This document shows positions 20,421 to 32,000 of a stretch of 39,936 nt of DNA, piece after piece. The notes beneath the pieces are model-generated. The model ran no database searches. It worked only from the letters and a program-made list of their open reading frames with translations, and was not told where the DNA came from. The DNA lies in contig JAWQRN010000091.1 in assembly GCA_033557685.1 (NCBI GenBank), positions 1 to 39,936 on the forward strand. The letters run 5' to 3'. This stretch comes from Sperchopsis tessellata. Taxonomy: Eukaryota; Arthropoda; Insecta; Coleoptera; Hydrophilidae. The first letter of the stretch is position 1. Every line of letters begins with the position of its first letter. A program made the position numbers and the translations under genes.

Positions 20421-21300
20421 AGGTAAGGTGAATGTCAGAAAAATATTAGCAAATAGGGTAATACCACTGGGATATAAGATTGTTATTAAACAAAAAATTC
20501 CTTAAACAGAAAGTATTATCAAAATGACTTTGATATTAATATGATATCTATACGATTATTTAAAAAATAATGTACCAAACAATCCTTACGTTATTAAATA
20601 TAATTAAAAAGCTTATTGCAAGTATTACAAAATTGTCAACAACTCTAATACAATTTCCTACACAGAGAAAAATATATTATATATCGTTTAACATTTCTAC
20701 AGACTTAATACCTACCCACTGTGCACTTTATAAGTATAAAACTTGGAAAAATTGGACAACTTTACAACATCGTTCTGTACATTAACCAGCCTTTTAGTTT
20801 ACTTCAAAATAAAAATCAACGTAAAGCAAAAACAAAATTCAAACCAAATACAACAAAAATAATAAGCTATTTTACACATTAACATTACAAAAATGTTTTA
20901 AAGTGGTGATTTTTAATTATGAACATTCTGAAATACAAAATGAAGCTTGTTTTAAATCTCTACCCAAAAAAGTTTGATACACTTACAGAATTAAATGATC
21001 ACATGCGAAGCTGTAAAAAAGATGAAACTCGCTGTAAGATTAAAATCTTACAACTTTGTCCAACCTCCTGATTTCAGTTAGTCAACCTATCAATGGTAGT
21101 TCTCTTGGTACTCACTCAATTTAATTTAATTTTACAAAAAATAACAATTAATAATTTCGGATGTAGGACATGTATTACAGCTTTTCGAATTCAGCAAAAA
21201 AGAAAATGCAGTCAAAATAATATTATCTACAAAAAATTAAAAACATTGCAAATAAACAGCAGTTAAAGTATCAACTACAAACGTTTTTATTCACTGTAAC
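20421..21300. other. AT-rich region without a recognisable gene
   Basis: A short frame near 20930-21060 encodes TLTELNDHMRSCKK, which looks like half a zinc finger, but there is no matching Cys-x2-Cys part and no splice context. Otherwise nothing. Confidence 0.5.
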
Positions 21301-21307
21301 TAAAACA

Positions 21308-21489
21308 TTGTTCGATGTTTTCAACCAAGCTTTCTTTTATTTTTGTATTTCAGGGAAATTACCCCACATTTTATTATATCACTGGTTTTCTTCAACTACA
21401 GTCGGAAACTTAGTCAAGTTTTTGAGTTATGGACAGCACCTAACACGTCCCAAGATCTAGAGACTCTAGTCACGATTGCAAAAACTTAA
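21308..21489 (+). pseudogene. Exon-like or Merlin-transposase-like fragment
   Basis: One frame (21308-21460) encodes LPHILLYHWFSSTTVGNLVK, which resembles LLKLIYHWACQTNVQNVVQ in exon B of the POGZ/ROW-like gene and the same helix of Merlin/ISXO2 transposases. A different frame starting just after a good acceptor (tttttgtatttcag, 21353) stays open to a taa at 21487-21489, giving about 44 residues including FNYSRKLSQVFELW, with AATAAA near 21635. The two readings exclude each other. I favour a transposon relic, weakly. Confidence 0.3.
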
Positions 21490-22479
21490 AAAAGCTTATT
21501 CTGGGTTTGGTCTGAAAAATAATCGAAAACATTAATTTTGTTTGTTATTTAGTTAGTATAAGAGTGAGATATATAAAATTAAAATTTAATTTCCTGTGAA
21601 ACCAGAATTAAATTGTGTAAAATAGCTTTTAAAGTAATAAAAAAAAGGGCAAATACCCTACCAAATATTAATAAAACCCCTAAAAATGAAATAAAAATAT
21701 AATAATTGGTTAATTTATCTTTATTTCAAACATTTACATCATATTTAAAATCAGAATTTTAGTGGTTTTCTTATTTCTTTTATGTTTATATTTTTTGTAA
21801 CTCAATTGTTGTGAGTTAAAATGTTATTTTTAATAAATTGATTTTCCACATTAAACTTTAATTTAAATTCGCAGCAATTCTAAAAGTTGAAAAATTTTAA
21901 GTACTTGCGTTTTAAATCTTTCACTCAAAACGCAGCAAAAACGAAACGATAAATCCTTTTTGTAGAGAATTAAATTTCCTACAAAAAAGTCAACACCAAC
22001 GTATACCTACAATTAATACGTATTTTTCGGATGATAGGACACACCGACATTAAGACGCAACCGAATTTAGGTTAATTTTTCTAAGTAGAAAAAGTGCTTC
22101 TTAGGGTTCTAAAAATACAGTAGTCTTGGGATGAAATATGACTTAAGTTGAGAGACTGGCAGTTGTCACTAGTAAATTGGACCTTGGGATGTGCTAAACA
22201 ATTTTTTTTTGGCAGTCGAGTTATATTTCCTCTACCTTGCAAAAATATTTGTCAGTTGTCAGTTCAGTATTCGATAGTGATCTGCCAATAATAGGTGACT
22301 GTTCCTTTGTAGCAGGGGTTCAAGTGGGCAGTTCATGCGTACCGCACGGCACCAGAGCAAGTCTGTGTTGCGTAGCCTCTCCTACCTAATTCCAAGTCTC
22401 ACCACACGAACCATTAAGGTGTTGTGCATAGAACCAACACATCACTGAAAACAAACATTGTCATGAAACCTAATTACCA
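21490..22479. other. Region without a recognisable gene
   Basis: AT-rich up to about 22250, then GC-richer (22280-22440) without an open frame. The GC-richer part may be the 5' leader of a LINE whose C-terminal end follows at 22480, but I cannot show it. Confidence 0.45.
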
Positions 22480-22665
22480 AGCCTTGGATAACGGACTAAT
22501 ATCGCGGCAACGACCCCAGCAAAGGAAAAAGGACACGAAATTTAACCAGATCTGCAAGTATTAGGAGTGAGAAACTGGAGGCGACTTGCCGCGGACAGAT
22601 GTGGAAGGGAGGCGGTGGTGAAGGAAGCCAAAACCCATGTAGAGTTGTAGCGCTTAAGGCAGAAG
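22480..22665 (+). mobile_element. LINE C-terminal fragment
   Basis: The frame LQVLGVRNWRRLAADRCGRE then VVKEAKTH (about 22550-22645) matches the end of a widespread insect LINE ORF2 (DL..LG.RNWRRLA.DR..WR..V.EAKTH.GL). It is directly preceded by sequence unlike the expected upstream coding region, so this copy is internally deleted or truncated. Confidence 0.65.
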
Positions 22666-22794
22666 AAGTATAAATTACCGATCTGTATAAAAAATAAGAG
22701 ATATCTTTAAGAAAATATAACATTTGCTAAAACAGAAACAGGTCAGAGAAGTTTTACATCTTATTCTCTTACTTTTACTATATGTTATTTGAAT

Positions 22795-23700
22795 AGCTAA
22801 AGAAGAGGAAGAAAACGACAATCTTGAGCTTGAGAGCACAACAGTAAACAAAGAAGCAGAAATTATTGAAATTATCACAGGAGAGGAAATGAAATTGGCA
22901 CTCAAAAGGTTAAGAAATAGCAAAGCATCAGCATGACAATATAAAATCGGAGCAGTTAAAATATATGTGTGAAGGAGAAAAATTACTTTTAGAGATGCTA
23001 AATAGAACATGGGAATAGGGAAAAAGCAGTGATACTTCCTATACACAAAAAGGGAGCTAGCAGTAACTGTAACAATTACAGAGGAATATCCTTAATATAT
23101 ACAACTGCTAAAATATACAAGACAAGAATAGAAGGCAAACTCAGACAGGCAGTGGAAGCAAAAATGGAAAGGGCTCAAAGCGGATTTAGAAAGAGTCATT
23201 CAACACAGGATCATATATTCACAATAAGTAAACTGACAGAAAAGATAATGGCACAGGACAGCAAACTATTCATAGAATCTATAGACCTTGAGAATGCATT
23301 CGACAAAGTGGCACGGAAACAGATGTGGAAAATATTGGAGGAATGGAAAATACATGGGCAAATACTGAAGGCAATTAAAAGCATATATAAAAGGACATCT
23401 AACTACATATAACAATACAGGGATTAAGACAAGGGGGAGCAGTAAGCCCCCTACTATTCATAGTGTTCTTGGACAATATTATAAAGAAATAAAACAAAAA
23501 CAGTGGAGATAGGATACTTTAATCTAATAAGAACAACAGTAAAGGAGTGTGATTTCGCTGATGATCTTGCATTACTGAAAAAGAGCGAGGAAGAACTACA
23601 ACACAATATAAATGTATGGAATGAGGTATTAAGCAAGCGAGGCATGACAAAAAATAACGTTTTTTTTTTAAAAGAAAAATTAGGTAAAACTAAATGATGT
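22795..23700 (+). mobile_element. LINE RT relic (family B)
   Basis: Pre-RT acidic segment (GEEMKLALKRLRNSKAS), then VILPIHKKGASSNCNNYRGI followed by SLIYTTAKIY, SGFRKSHSTQDHIFTISKL, SIDLENAFDKV, a GLRQGGAVSPLLFIVFLDNI piece in another frame and CDFADDLALLKKSEEELQHN. These are RT blocks in order, with the FADD motif intact. The open frame at 23029-23412 is the longest part. Frameshifts near 23410 and 23490; no C-terminal domain follows. Confidence 0.8.
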
Positions 23701-23738
23701 GATGTTACAAAAATTATGTTCTCTTATTAACCAATAAA

Positions 23739-23842
23739 TGTTATTGATAATACATATGAAGTAAAACTTTTAAATATTTTTGTTATTGATAATTTTGATT
23801 TATTTGTTATTGATAATACATATGTAGTAAAACTTTCAAATT
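23739..23842. repeat. Short direct repeat, two and a half copies
   Basis: tgttattgataatacatatg at 23739 recurs at 23805, and both continue with [a/t]agtaaaactttyaaat. A partial unit, tgttattgataat, lies between at 23781. The unit distance is 66 bases. Confidence 0.7.
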
Positions 23843-26800
23843 TGTTTAACACGAAATTTAGTTAGGTTGAAATTTGTTTCTGGTTCCTTAAATTTCATGT
23901 TAAACGTTTTCCACTGTATCTAGATTATGCTGTGTTTAACTAGTATTAATATCAATATTCAGATGAAAGTAGCAATCATTGATGGAAAAGTTCTTGATAA
24001 AGTAATGGTTAATTAAATTTAGTTCCAAATATCAATAACGGTATCGCACATCACTAGAAGAGTTAAAAGAAGAAATTTTATCCAAATTAGAGTTGGAATC
24101 TTCTATAATTATTGTACATTGTTATTATTTTTATTTATTACAATAATAAGAGGTTGCATAACGAATCATTACATCCAAGTAGTAAACTTCTTTACACTTC
24201 AACAATAATAATACAAAAGAAATAGTATCTTTTATTCATATCTAATTCACTAATGTATAAAATAAATCGACTACAATATTAGCATTTCTTTGTCTGCTGA
24301 TTTTATTCTAGAACTAACCCAAATGAATTTTTGCCATTTTTCTGATAGAGCAAAATAACAATAAACAAAATACAATTACATTTTCCCTGTGTTTGGCTAT
24401 GTATCTGTATCTCCTGCAACAGATTAAAAAACATTTTAGGCCCAAAATTTGAAAAAAGGTTGTGCCAAATTTAGATTTTTTTTTCTAATAATTGATACCC
24501 GTTAATGATGTTACGTGTTAAGTTTAGTTTTATATAAATAATGGATGATTTACGTGAACATTAGTGAATTTTCTACTTAAAATACCAGTGGAAATAGATT
24601 TTATGGTAATTAAATTCATGACAGGACATCAAATTTATTTATTGCAAAAAAAAGATTTGTTGAACAGTGAAACCTGAATTATAAGATACCTCTAATAATG
24701 GACATTTTCTTATTGGCCCTAACCCTAATCCCTCTCTAAAATGGACATTCTATAATATGTGCATCGACTCACTACACCTGCACTAAACAGGCACTTATCC
24801 AAGGCTCTATTTATGAATCGGAAAAACCAAAGTTTGGAAATACCCAAAAAAAATTTGGAAGGGATAGTTCCCAAAATGCATAGTAACTCCAATTAGATAT
24901 GCTAGAAAGTTGTTTTTAAAACCTACAAATTGTTAGACATACCATATTAAAACGGTTTATTTCAAAAGGAAAAATTACATTTTAACCAACTGAATAATAT
25001 TTTCAATTTCCAAATGTATTTCATTCGCTTTCAGTTAACAATTTCTGAAAAGTTTTCTAGTTCTCATTCAAAGTACTCTTAGATGATTTTAAAAATTATT
25101 CTAAAATTTGTTCATAAATTTTTTGCATTTTAATACAAAGTATAGCAGGGGTAAGGAGGGACCGATAATATGTAGGGCTCGATGACGAGCGGCAGTTTCA
25201 TTTTAAGGTATTTTCCTGTTGCGAAATCTACAGTTGCTGTGACACAACACAAATTAACAATTCTCCTTCATATTTTAGTATTACCATGACCGACTTGACA
25301 TATATGCTAACACATTTTCCTAAAGCACATAGTTTTCTAACCTCATCTCGAGGTTTCAACAGTTGCAATTTTTTCGGGGTCCGACTGTTTTTTTTTTAAT
25401 TTACTCGGGATCAAAGCCCATAATGCTGTGGCAAGGGATACAATAATAATCAAACTGAATATGGCACATTATTGCTGACTAGTTTACTCAGAAGAACCTT
25501 TGACTCTACTATGTTTATATCAGGGGAATCCAGATCAATAAAAGACCTGAAAAGCTTTTATAGGTTAGATCTGCAACTTCAATGTTAGGTCCACTACCTG
25601 TATTAGAAATTATTCCGTATATATTTCTTTATCATTATAAATACACCTCGCAAATGATCACAGGACATCCAAGAACAAATTAAGCTTCAGGACAGTAACA
25701 AGGAAAAACTTCCTAGGTAACCGAGTTGTACAACAGAGGAATGCGCTACGAAAGAAATTATGATAGCCCCTCTGCATTACTTCGAGGGTAGCTTCACCTA
25801 CAGTGAAACTATGAATCGTATATCCCTTTTTTTATTGTAAATAATAATAATAGATTTATAAAACTAACAGTTATTTGCAGATGTAAACACAGATTTTCTA
25901 GCTAAAATTCTGATTTCTGTTATAAATGTAAACATTAATAAACAGTTTTAAAACAAAATTCATTCTTGTCTTATAGTCATAATTTTATCAAGAGATCGTC
26001 AACCTTTTAATTTTATTTGTAATTGGCTTCATGCCAGTTGAAAATTAAAAGTTCATTCGATAAACTGAAAAATATTGAAATACGATCTTCTGATCTGAAT
26101 TTTGTTTTGAAACTTCTACAATTGTTTCAATACACCAAAATATAAATATAAAAACTACAACACATGAAAACTATCATATATTAAAAACTAAATAAAATTT
26201 CAATTTGCAATATTTCAAAACTAGCATCAGGATCACATAAAACGAAAAAAAAATATCTATAACTAAATTGTTTCCATTATATAACATTCTGAAGTTTATA
26301 CGTGTATATAAAATATAAGTATAATACATAATATGAATAAAAATTATTGGTCAAAAAATAATTCCATTAAAATAAAAATTAAACATTCTTTGAACCCTTG
26401 AATAATGTAAAATGTAAAAATGTACATTTTTATTTACAAAATTAAAACATAGGTACCTACAATTCCCAAACATTAAATATTATTTAGTTAAACTAGCCGC
26501 AAAATCACAAAACCCTACATTAAAAAAAAAACAAATCACAAATGAATAAAAAATTCAGCAACAAAATTCAACTCAAAATAACACCTAAATTTTGTTTTCT
26601 TTGCATTTTTATAAGCTGTTGGAACAAGTGTAATCATCACCTGAAATACAGTCTTTATAAGAATATATTCGTTACCACTTGTAACGCGAGTTTTTTTTCT
26701 CATTATTACTTGCAACAACCTGAGTTTTCTCTATTTAATTGTTAAATCAGGTACAAAGACTCAATTTCAAAAATTAAAGGAACTTTTATTCAGTTATACC

Positions 26801-28229
26801 TTTAAATAACAACATAATAACCACAAAACATGCAAAACCAAAACAAACAAAAAATCCCCTAAAATACTTTAACCACATTTTATTAACTGTGAATAAGATA
26901 TGAATTAGAAAATGAAAGAAATAAAAGCCACTATGAATTTTTTTAAATAATTACATATGTAAATATATAATTGAATATTATATATTTATTTGTTGATGAT
27001 ATCAATTTTTTTTCACAAAGTTTTATCTTATAGTTATTGCAAAAGAATTAATTTTTTTTAAAGGAAATACTACAAAAAGTTAAAAAAAATTAAATAATTA
27101 TATTTATTAACTGGTTTAAAAACAAATTTGAGAAATGGGTATTAATAACTTCCCAGATGTGGACACTTGCACAAAACAAACAGGTGAGTTTAAAGAATTG
27201 ATTTAGTTTAATTAAATTATTGAATGAAAACATTAAATAAACATATAATTATTAAAAAATTCACATTGACTACATAGCAATATATGAATATAATAATGAC
27301 AAACACCACATCTAAATTTGTTATAAAAAAGTAACTTTGAGATCAAAGGGCTCACTGTCTTATACAAATGTCAATTACAAAAATTTAATTGACTTACACA
27401 CCTTACACTACGTATGTGTTTGAAAAATGAATAGAGTTAGGTGTGAGAAAAAATGTAAATTGAAATAAAAAAAAAAATGTCAAAATAAGTAGAAAAGGAA
27501 ATGAACATACAAAATATCATTTGTACATGATAATGTGCTTTAATCTAAACTGAAAAAAAAACATGTAAAATTACCACTAATTATCTAAAGTTAAATTTTA
27601 GTAATATATATCTAGAATATTTGAGTAAAAGATTTATTTCTAAACCATTAATGTAATAGAATTTTAATAATATTATTTAAATATTTTCAATAAGTATCTT
27701 TCCTAATTTTGTCACAAACTTTAAACGTGAACTCTAAGTTAAAATGTAATTCTCACAGAGAAAGTTATAAATAAACCCTTATGATCTCTGGTTAAGATAG
27801 ATATAATTCTAACCCCCTAAATAACTACAATTTACTTATATACGCTGGAAATACTGAATATAAAGGGTTGACATTAGATAAATGTTTTCAAAAGGCGTAT
27901 CCTTCAATATAGCTTTACAATGATGGAAACAAAGGTACAGTTCTTCGATAACGTAAGTCAATGTTTCCCGAAGAGTATTACATGTCCTTCCGGTGGTATG
28001 CAAAAGACTAAGATACGTATATAATGAGTGAGAATGTATCAATACTGAATTAGTTTGAATTAAGTACATGAAGAATGTTCTATAAAATAACATGTCATCC
28101 CTATAAGATAGTTGTTGTAACCCATTTAAGGAAACAGAAGTTTCTTTGGCTGTGTTGAAGGTTTCCAAGATTGTGTAATGACAGCCAAGGCATAGTAAAC
28201 TTGAATTTTACACCTGTTGCTATTGGGTT
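23843..28229. other. 4.4 kb of AT-rich sequence without a recognisable gene
   Basis: No open frame with family resemblance on either strand. At 24665 cagtgaaacctgaattataa followed by a 'taatggacatt' phrase looks like one end of a pogo/Tigger-type element, but no partner end was found. The right part (about 26400-28000) is extremely AT-rich and could include distal 3' UTR of the minus-strand CABLES gene. Confidence 0.5.
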
Positions 28230-28620
28230 ACCGAAAATCCTTGCGAAATTCATGAAAATGCCTTAAAAGTGATTGTTTGATGTGGACTTTCTTCATTTTC
28301 AAATATAGAGATACAAAGTAACATTACAGAGATGTACTGCATTGCATGAAACCTTTTTTCTGCCTGGAGACGAATAACAGCTTCTGGTTTCAGCAAGATG
28401 GCACTACAAACCATACAGCTAGAACTTTAAAGTTATTACTGATTCAAAATAGTCTACGCATTTTGGCTGTCACTACATTTATAACTTTTACGCTTTGGCA
28501 TAGACATGTATGTCTCATCTTTGCACCATTTAAAAAAGGAGTACAAAAATGTCGTTACAAATGTAAAGAAATATTTGGATTTATTAGTTGAGTGAAACAG
28601 ATACTCAACTGCCTCTTACT
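28230..28620 (+). pseudogene. Relic of an IS630/mariner-like DDE transposase
   Basis: Frames on the plus strand give KVIV*CGLSS (compare KVTVWCG), then FWFQQDGTTNHTARTLKLLL, the second catalytic-Asp motif of a transposase family common in insects. The rest is scrambled, and no terminal repeats were found. It lies about 100 bases beyond the CABLES stop codon, in the opposite orientation, so it may be part of that gene's 3' UTR. Confidence 0.6.
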
Positions 28621-28727
28621 ACCGTTATTTTTCCCTCAAACTAAAGGATATGCCTCCTAAAACCATTACAATAACATTAACCCTCTAAAATGCTAACTTC
28701 AGGGCATACAACATAACAAAGTATAGG

Positions 28728-29073
28728 TCAAGATTCGTACAATAGTCTCTGATAGTGTGGAAATACTTCCCAAGTAGGCACATGGAGTCCAAACTCCAGT
28801 GCCACGAGTACTGCGAACTCCGCAGCGACCAACTCCTTCCGGTTCAGACGGAATACGCCTTCAATTCTCTCGATGAGGTTCTTCAGCGCCTCTCCCTTTA
28901 TGTCATTCAGTTTGCAAGACAATAGAAGACTAGCCGCGGCACAGAGTTTCCGATTCTGCTTGTTGATCAGCCCTCTGAGGATGAGTTTCTCAAAGTAGAC
29001 GTACGCTTGTGCCACTGCTCCCATTTCTATGTTGTTTTCGAGCTTTGCTATTTTTCGCATCTCTCTCTTCAAG
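28728..29073 (-). CDS. Cables: CABLES-like last exon (cyclin box and stop)
   Basis: On the minus strand the acceptor is taattttttag|c (ct at 29074-29075 on plus), and the stop tga is at 28730-28728. The first base completes a Ser codon (AG+C), giving SLKREMRK across the junction exactly as in the family. The exon encodes about 115 residues of the cyclin-like domain. This is the best conserved protein segment in the window. Confidence 0.92.
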
Positions 29074-32000
29074 CTAAAAAATTAAATAATTATTGTTATC
29101 ATACTGAATTAGAATCTTTGTTGAGGAGACTTCTCCTTCACTACGTCCCATCCAATTATCGAAGCTTCTGCGTCTTTTATTTTTCTTATACTCAACATCG
29201 CCTATGTTCAATTGGTTCAGACAGCTACTGCTCATATATTCCTACTGCTGATAGTAGCTAATTTTAGCACTTGACCACATGTAATAAACTCAAACCAGAA
29301 AAAATATTTTATCGTGAGATGATTTTATTTTCCCTTACCTTCTCAATTTACTCAATGTGAGTTGAATATGAGGGAACTTCTCCCTAAATTTGTCATTGAT
29401 CTCCTTCTTTAAATCAGAAGGTCGAACGTAATCAATGACGGATGTCATGTACGATGTGAATGTAAGTAGGGTTCTATGCTTTCCTGCGATTAGTTCAGGA
29501 TCATCTAACAAGTTTGGGTGGTAGACAAGGTTGGTCATAACTTTTTCATCTTTAACATCCGGAGGCGGCGATGTAGCAACAACATGAGCTGTAGCTCTTT
29601 GGGTTCCTTGGTCATATGAAAAACACCTAAAAGATAATACAAAATTAATTGAACATAATGAATTTGCCACGTTTTTAAAGTAAATAATTGCAATTTGAAA
29701 ATGCAATTTTAAGCATTTCTCTCACCAGAACTATGTGGTTAATATAATCTTAGTTTTATAAAAAGTAGACTTATTTTATAGCAAGTATTAAAATTTTTTA
29801 TGAAATTGATTGCAATTTCTATTACAGCTTCAGCAACTGTTACAGAAAGTGCTTATGTATGTTGCAAAAAGTACTTAAAATGAATTTGCAACATATATTT
29901 TGAACTTTAATTATTGTAAAGATGATAATTTCAATTAGGAATAAATGTAAACTAGATTAAGAAACGATATATATTTAGAAAAAAAGTAACGACCATAAGG
30001 TTATACTTTCTTGAAAGGCATAAACTTCCTCTGGTTATCAGGTGTAACGATCCATAAAATAGGACACAAAAGTCAGTTGTAATATTTTATGGTCTCTTAA
30101 CAATCTACGACAAACATACATCACTAATAACTGGCAAAAATATATTAAAATAAATGACCATTTAAATGGCCGACATGACTGACAAAAATCTCATTTTCTT
30201 ATTTTAGATGGTCATTTATTTTAATGTGTTGTTGTGTGTTATTGGTGATGTTATGTGGTTTTATATATGTATACACTTAGTTCCATGTACACGCCAATAA
30301 CATTTTTATTTGTGTAGCTATTAATTTAAATCATTGAATAGAAAATATGCCCATTAAACATGTCACTTGTTCACATAATAATCAAATTTATTGTACTTTT
30401 GGCTTTACCAGAAATGACATACATTTTGTTCTTTTTTTTAATGGAACACCTACAAACAGAATTTAATATTTTCTGATTTTATATGTTATTTTCCACTAGA
30501 TTCTTTTTTACATATTTGGTGTCAAAAAGAAGTTTTTAATTTCATAATTAGAATACTGTGACATGTATAAATGTGTTCCTTTTAAGTTAGTTTTACCATG
30601 AAAATAAAACCATCCACTTAGTTTCTAACTTAATAAGGAGACTTTTAACTCAATAGACATAGCTTTTTATTAATCATTCGATTTTCTTCAAAAGGTACCA
30701 TATGTGTAACCAGGTATTTTATTATTCAACAGATTTTTATGGATCCAACGATACCTATATCGTGATATTTTAATTAGAAATAATAGATCAGAAATTGATT
30801 TATTGATAGGAAAAATAGTCCTGTCTTGTCCAAAATCACATATACAATAAGAAAATATAAAAATATATAGGGTGTTCTATATAAAAACCAAAATGAATGT
30901 GAAAAAATGAGTTGTAATATGTATACAGTGTAGTCCCTTTTATAATGGCCTTAGAAGGATCAAGGGAATTTATCCATTATAACCTAGCGTCCATTTTATG
31001 AGAAACTGAATTAAGTACATTAAAGGGATAAGCCCTTTTTAGTGTCTGGGTGCTGGTTCAGAATTGCCGGGATGTAGAGAAGGGAGGTTTTTATCTGCTT
31101 TGTTGACTATGAAAAGGCTTTCGACAGAGTCCAACACAGAAAACTAATAAGACATATTAAACAGGGATAGCAGGGATATCCGCTGTATAGAAAAATTGTA
31201 CTGGCACCAGACTGCATACATAACGGCAAAATCCTTTACAAGGAACGATGTGGAAATACGCAGAGGTATTAGGCAAGGATGCATCTTGTCACCGCCCTTA
31301 TTCAACATATACTCGGAGGCCATTTTTAATTAAACGTTCGAGGATAAAGACATTGGAATTAAAGTGAATGGAAGATATGTTAATAACATTAGATATGTCG
31401 ACAACTCTGTCTTGATAGCGGATAACATCGATGATCTGCACCAGATGGTTGATCAACTGTATAATATTAGCAAAAGTTATGGGCTGAAGGTAAATTGTAG
31501 TAAGATCAAGTTTATGATAATCAGTAGACGTATATTTCCTTACGCAAATACAAAACTCCAAATACAGGAACGAGTAACATGCCACAGTTAGGAAGTTGGT
31601 TGGACAAGACTGGGAAGATGCCCAGGAAATAAGATGTAGAATTGAAATAGCCCGTAGTTACTTCTTTAAATTTAAAAACATGCTCACCAGCAGAAATATC
31701 GATTTGCTGGGTGCTATATATGGTCTATTCTATTCTATGGCATGAAAACATGGACTCTGAAGGCCTCACTTATTGACAAACTTAAAGCATTCGAGATGTG
31801 GATGTACAAAAAAATCCTGAAGGTGCCATGGACTGATAAGGTAACTAATGAGGATATCCTGAGAAGGATGGGAAAGGATAGAGAAGTCTTCCTAAACATA
31901 ATAAAGAGGAAGATATCTTTCTTTGGACATATAATGAGGAACCCAAAGTATCAATTGACAGTGAAAGGAAAAATAGAGGGCCAGTGCGGAGTAGGCAGAA

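Noticed and set aside
20930..21060. Zinc-finger-like exon (TLTELNDHMRSCKK)
   Set aside because: Only the His/Cys half is present, without Cys-x-Cys, and with no good splice sites on either side.
24715..24740. Telomere-like repeat (ccctaaccctaa)
   Set aside because: Only two imperfect units and not the usual insect TTAGG type; chance in a pogo-like fragment.
27836..28168. 110-codon minus-strand open frame
   Set aside because: No recognisable domain and AT-driven composition. Its position after the CABLES stop suggests 3' UTR or relic sequence.
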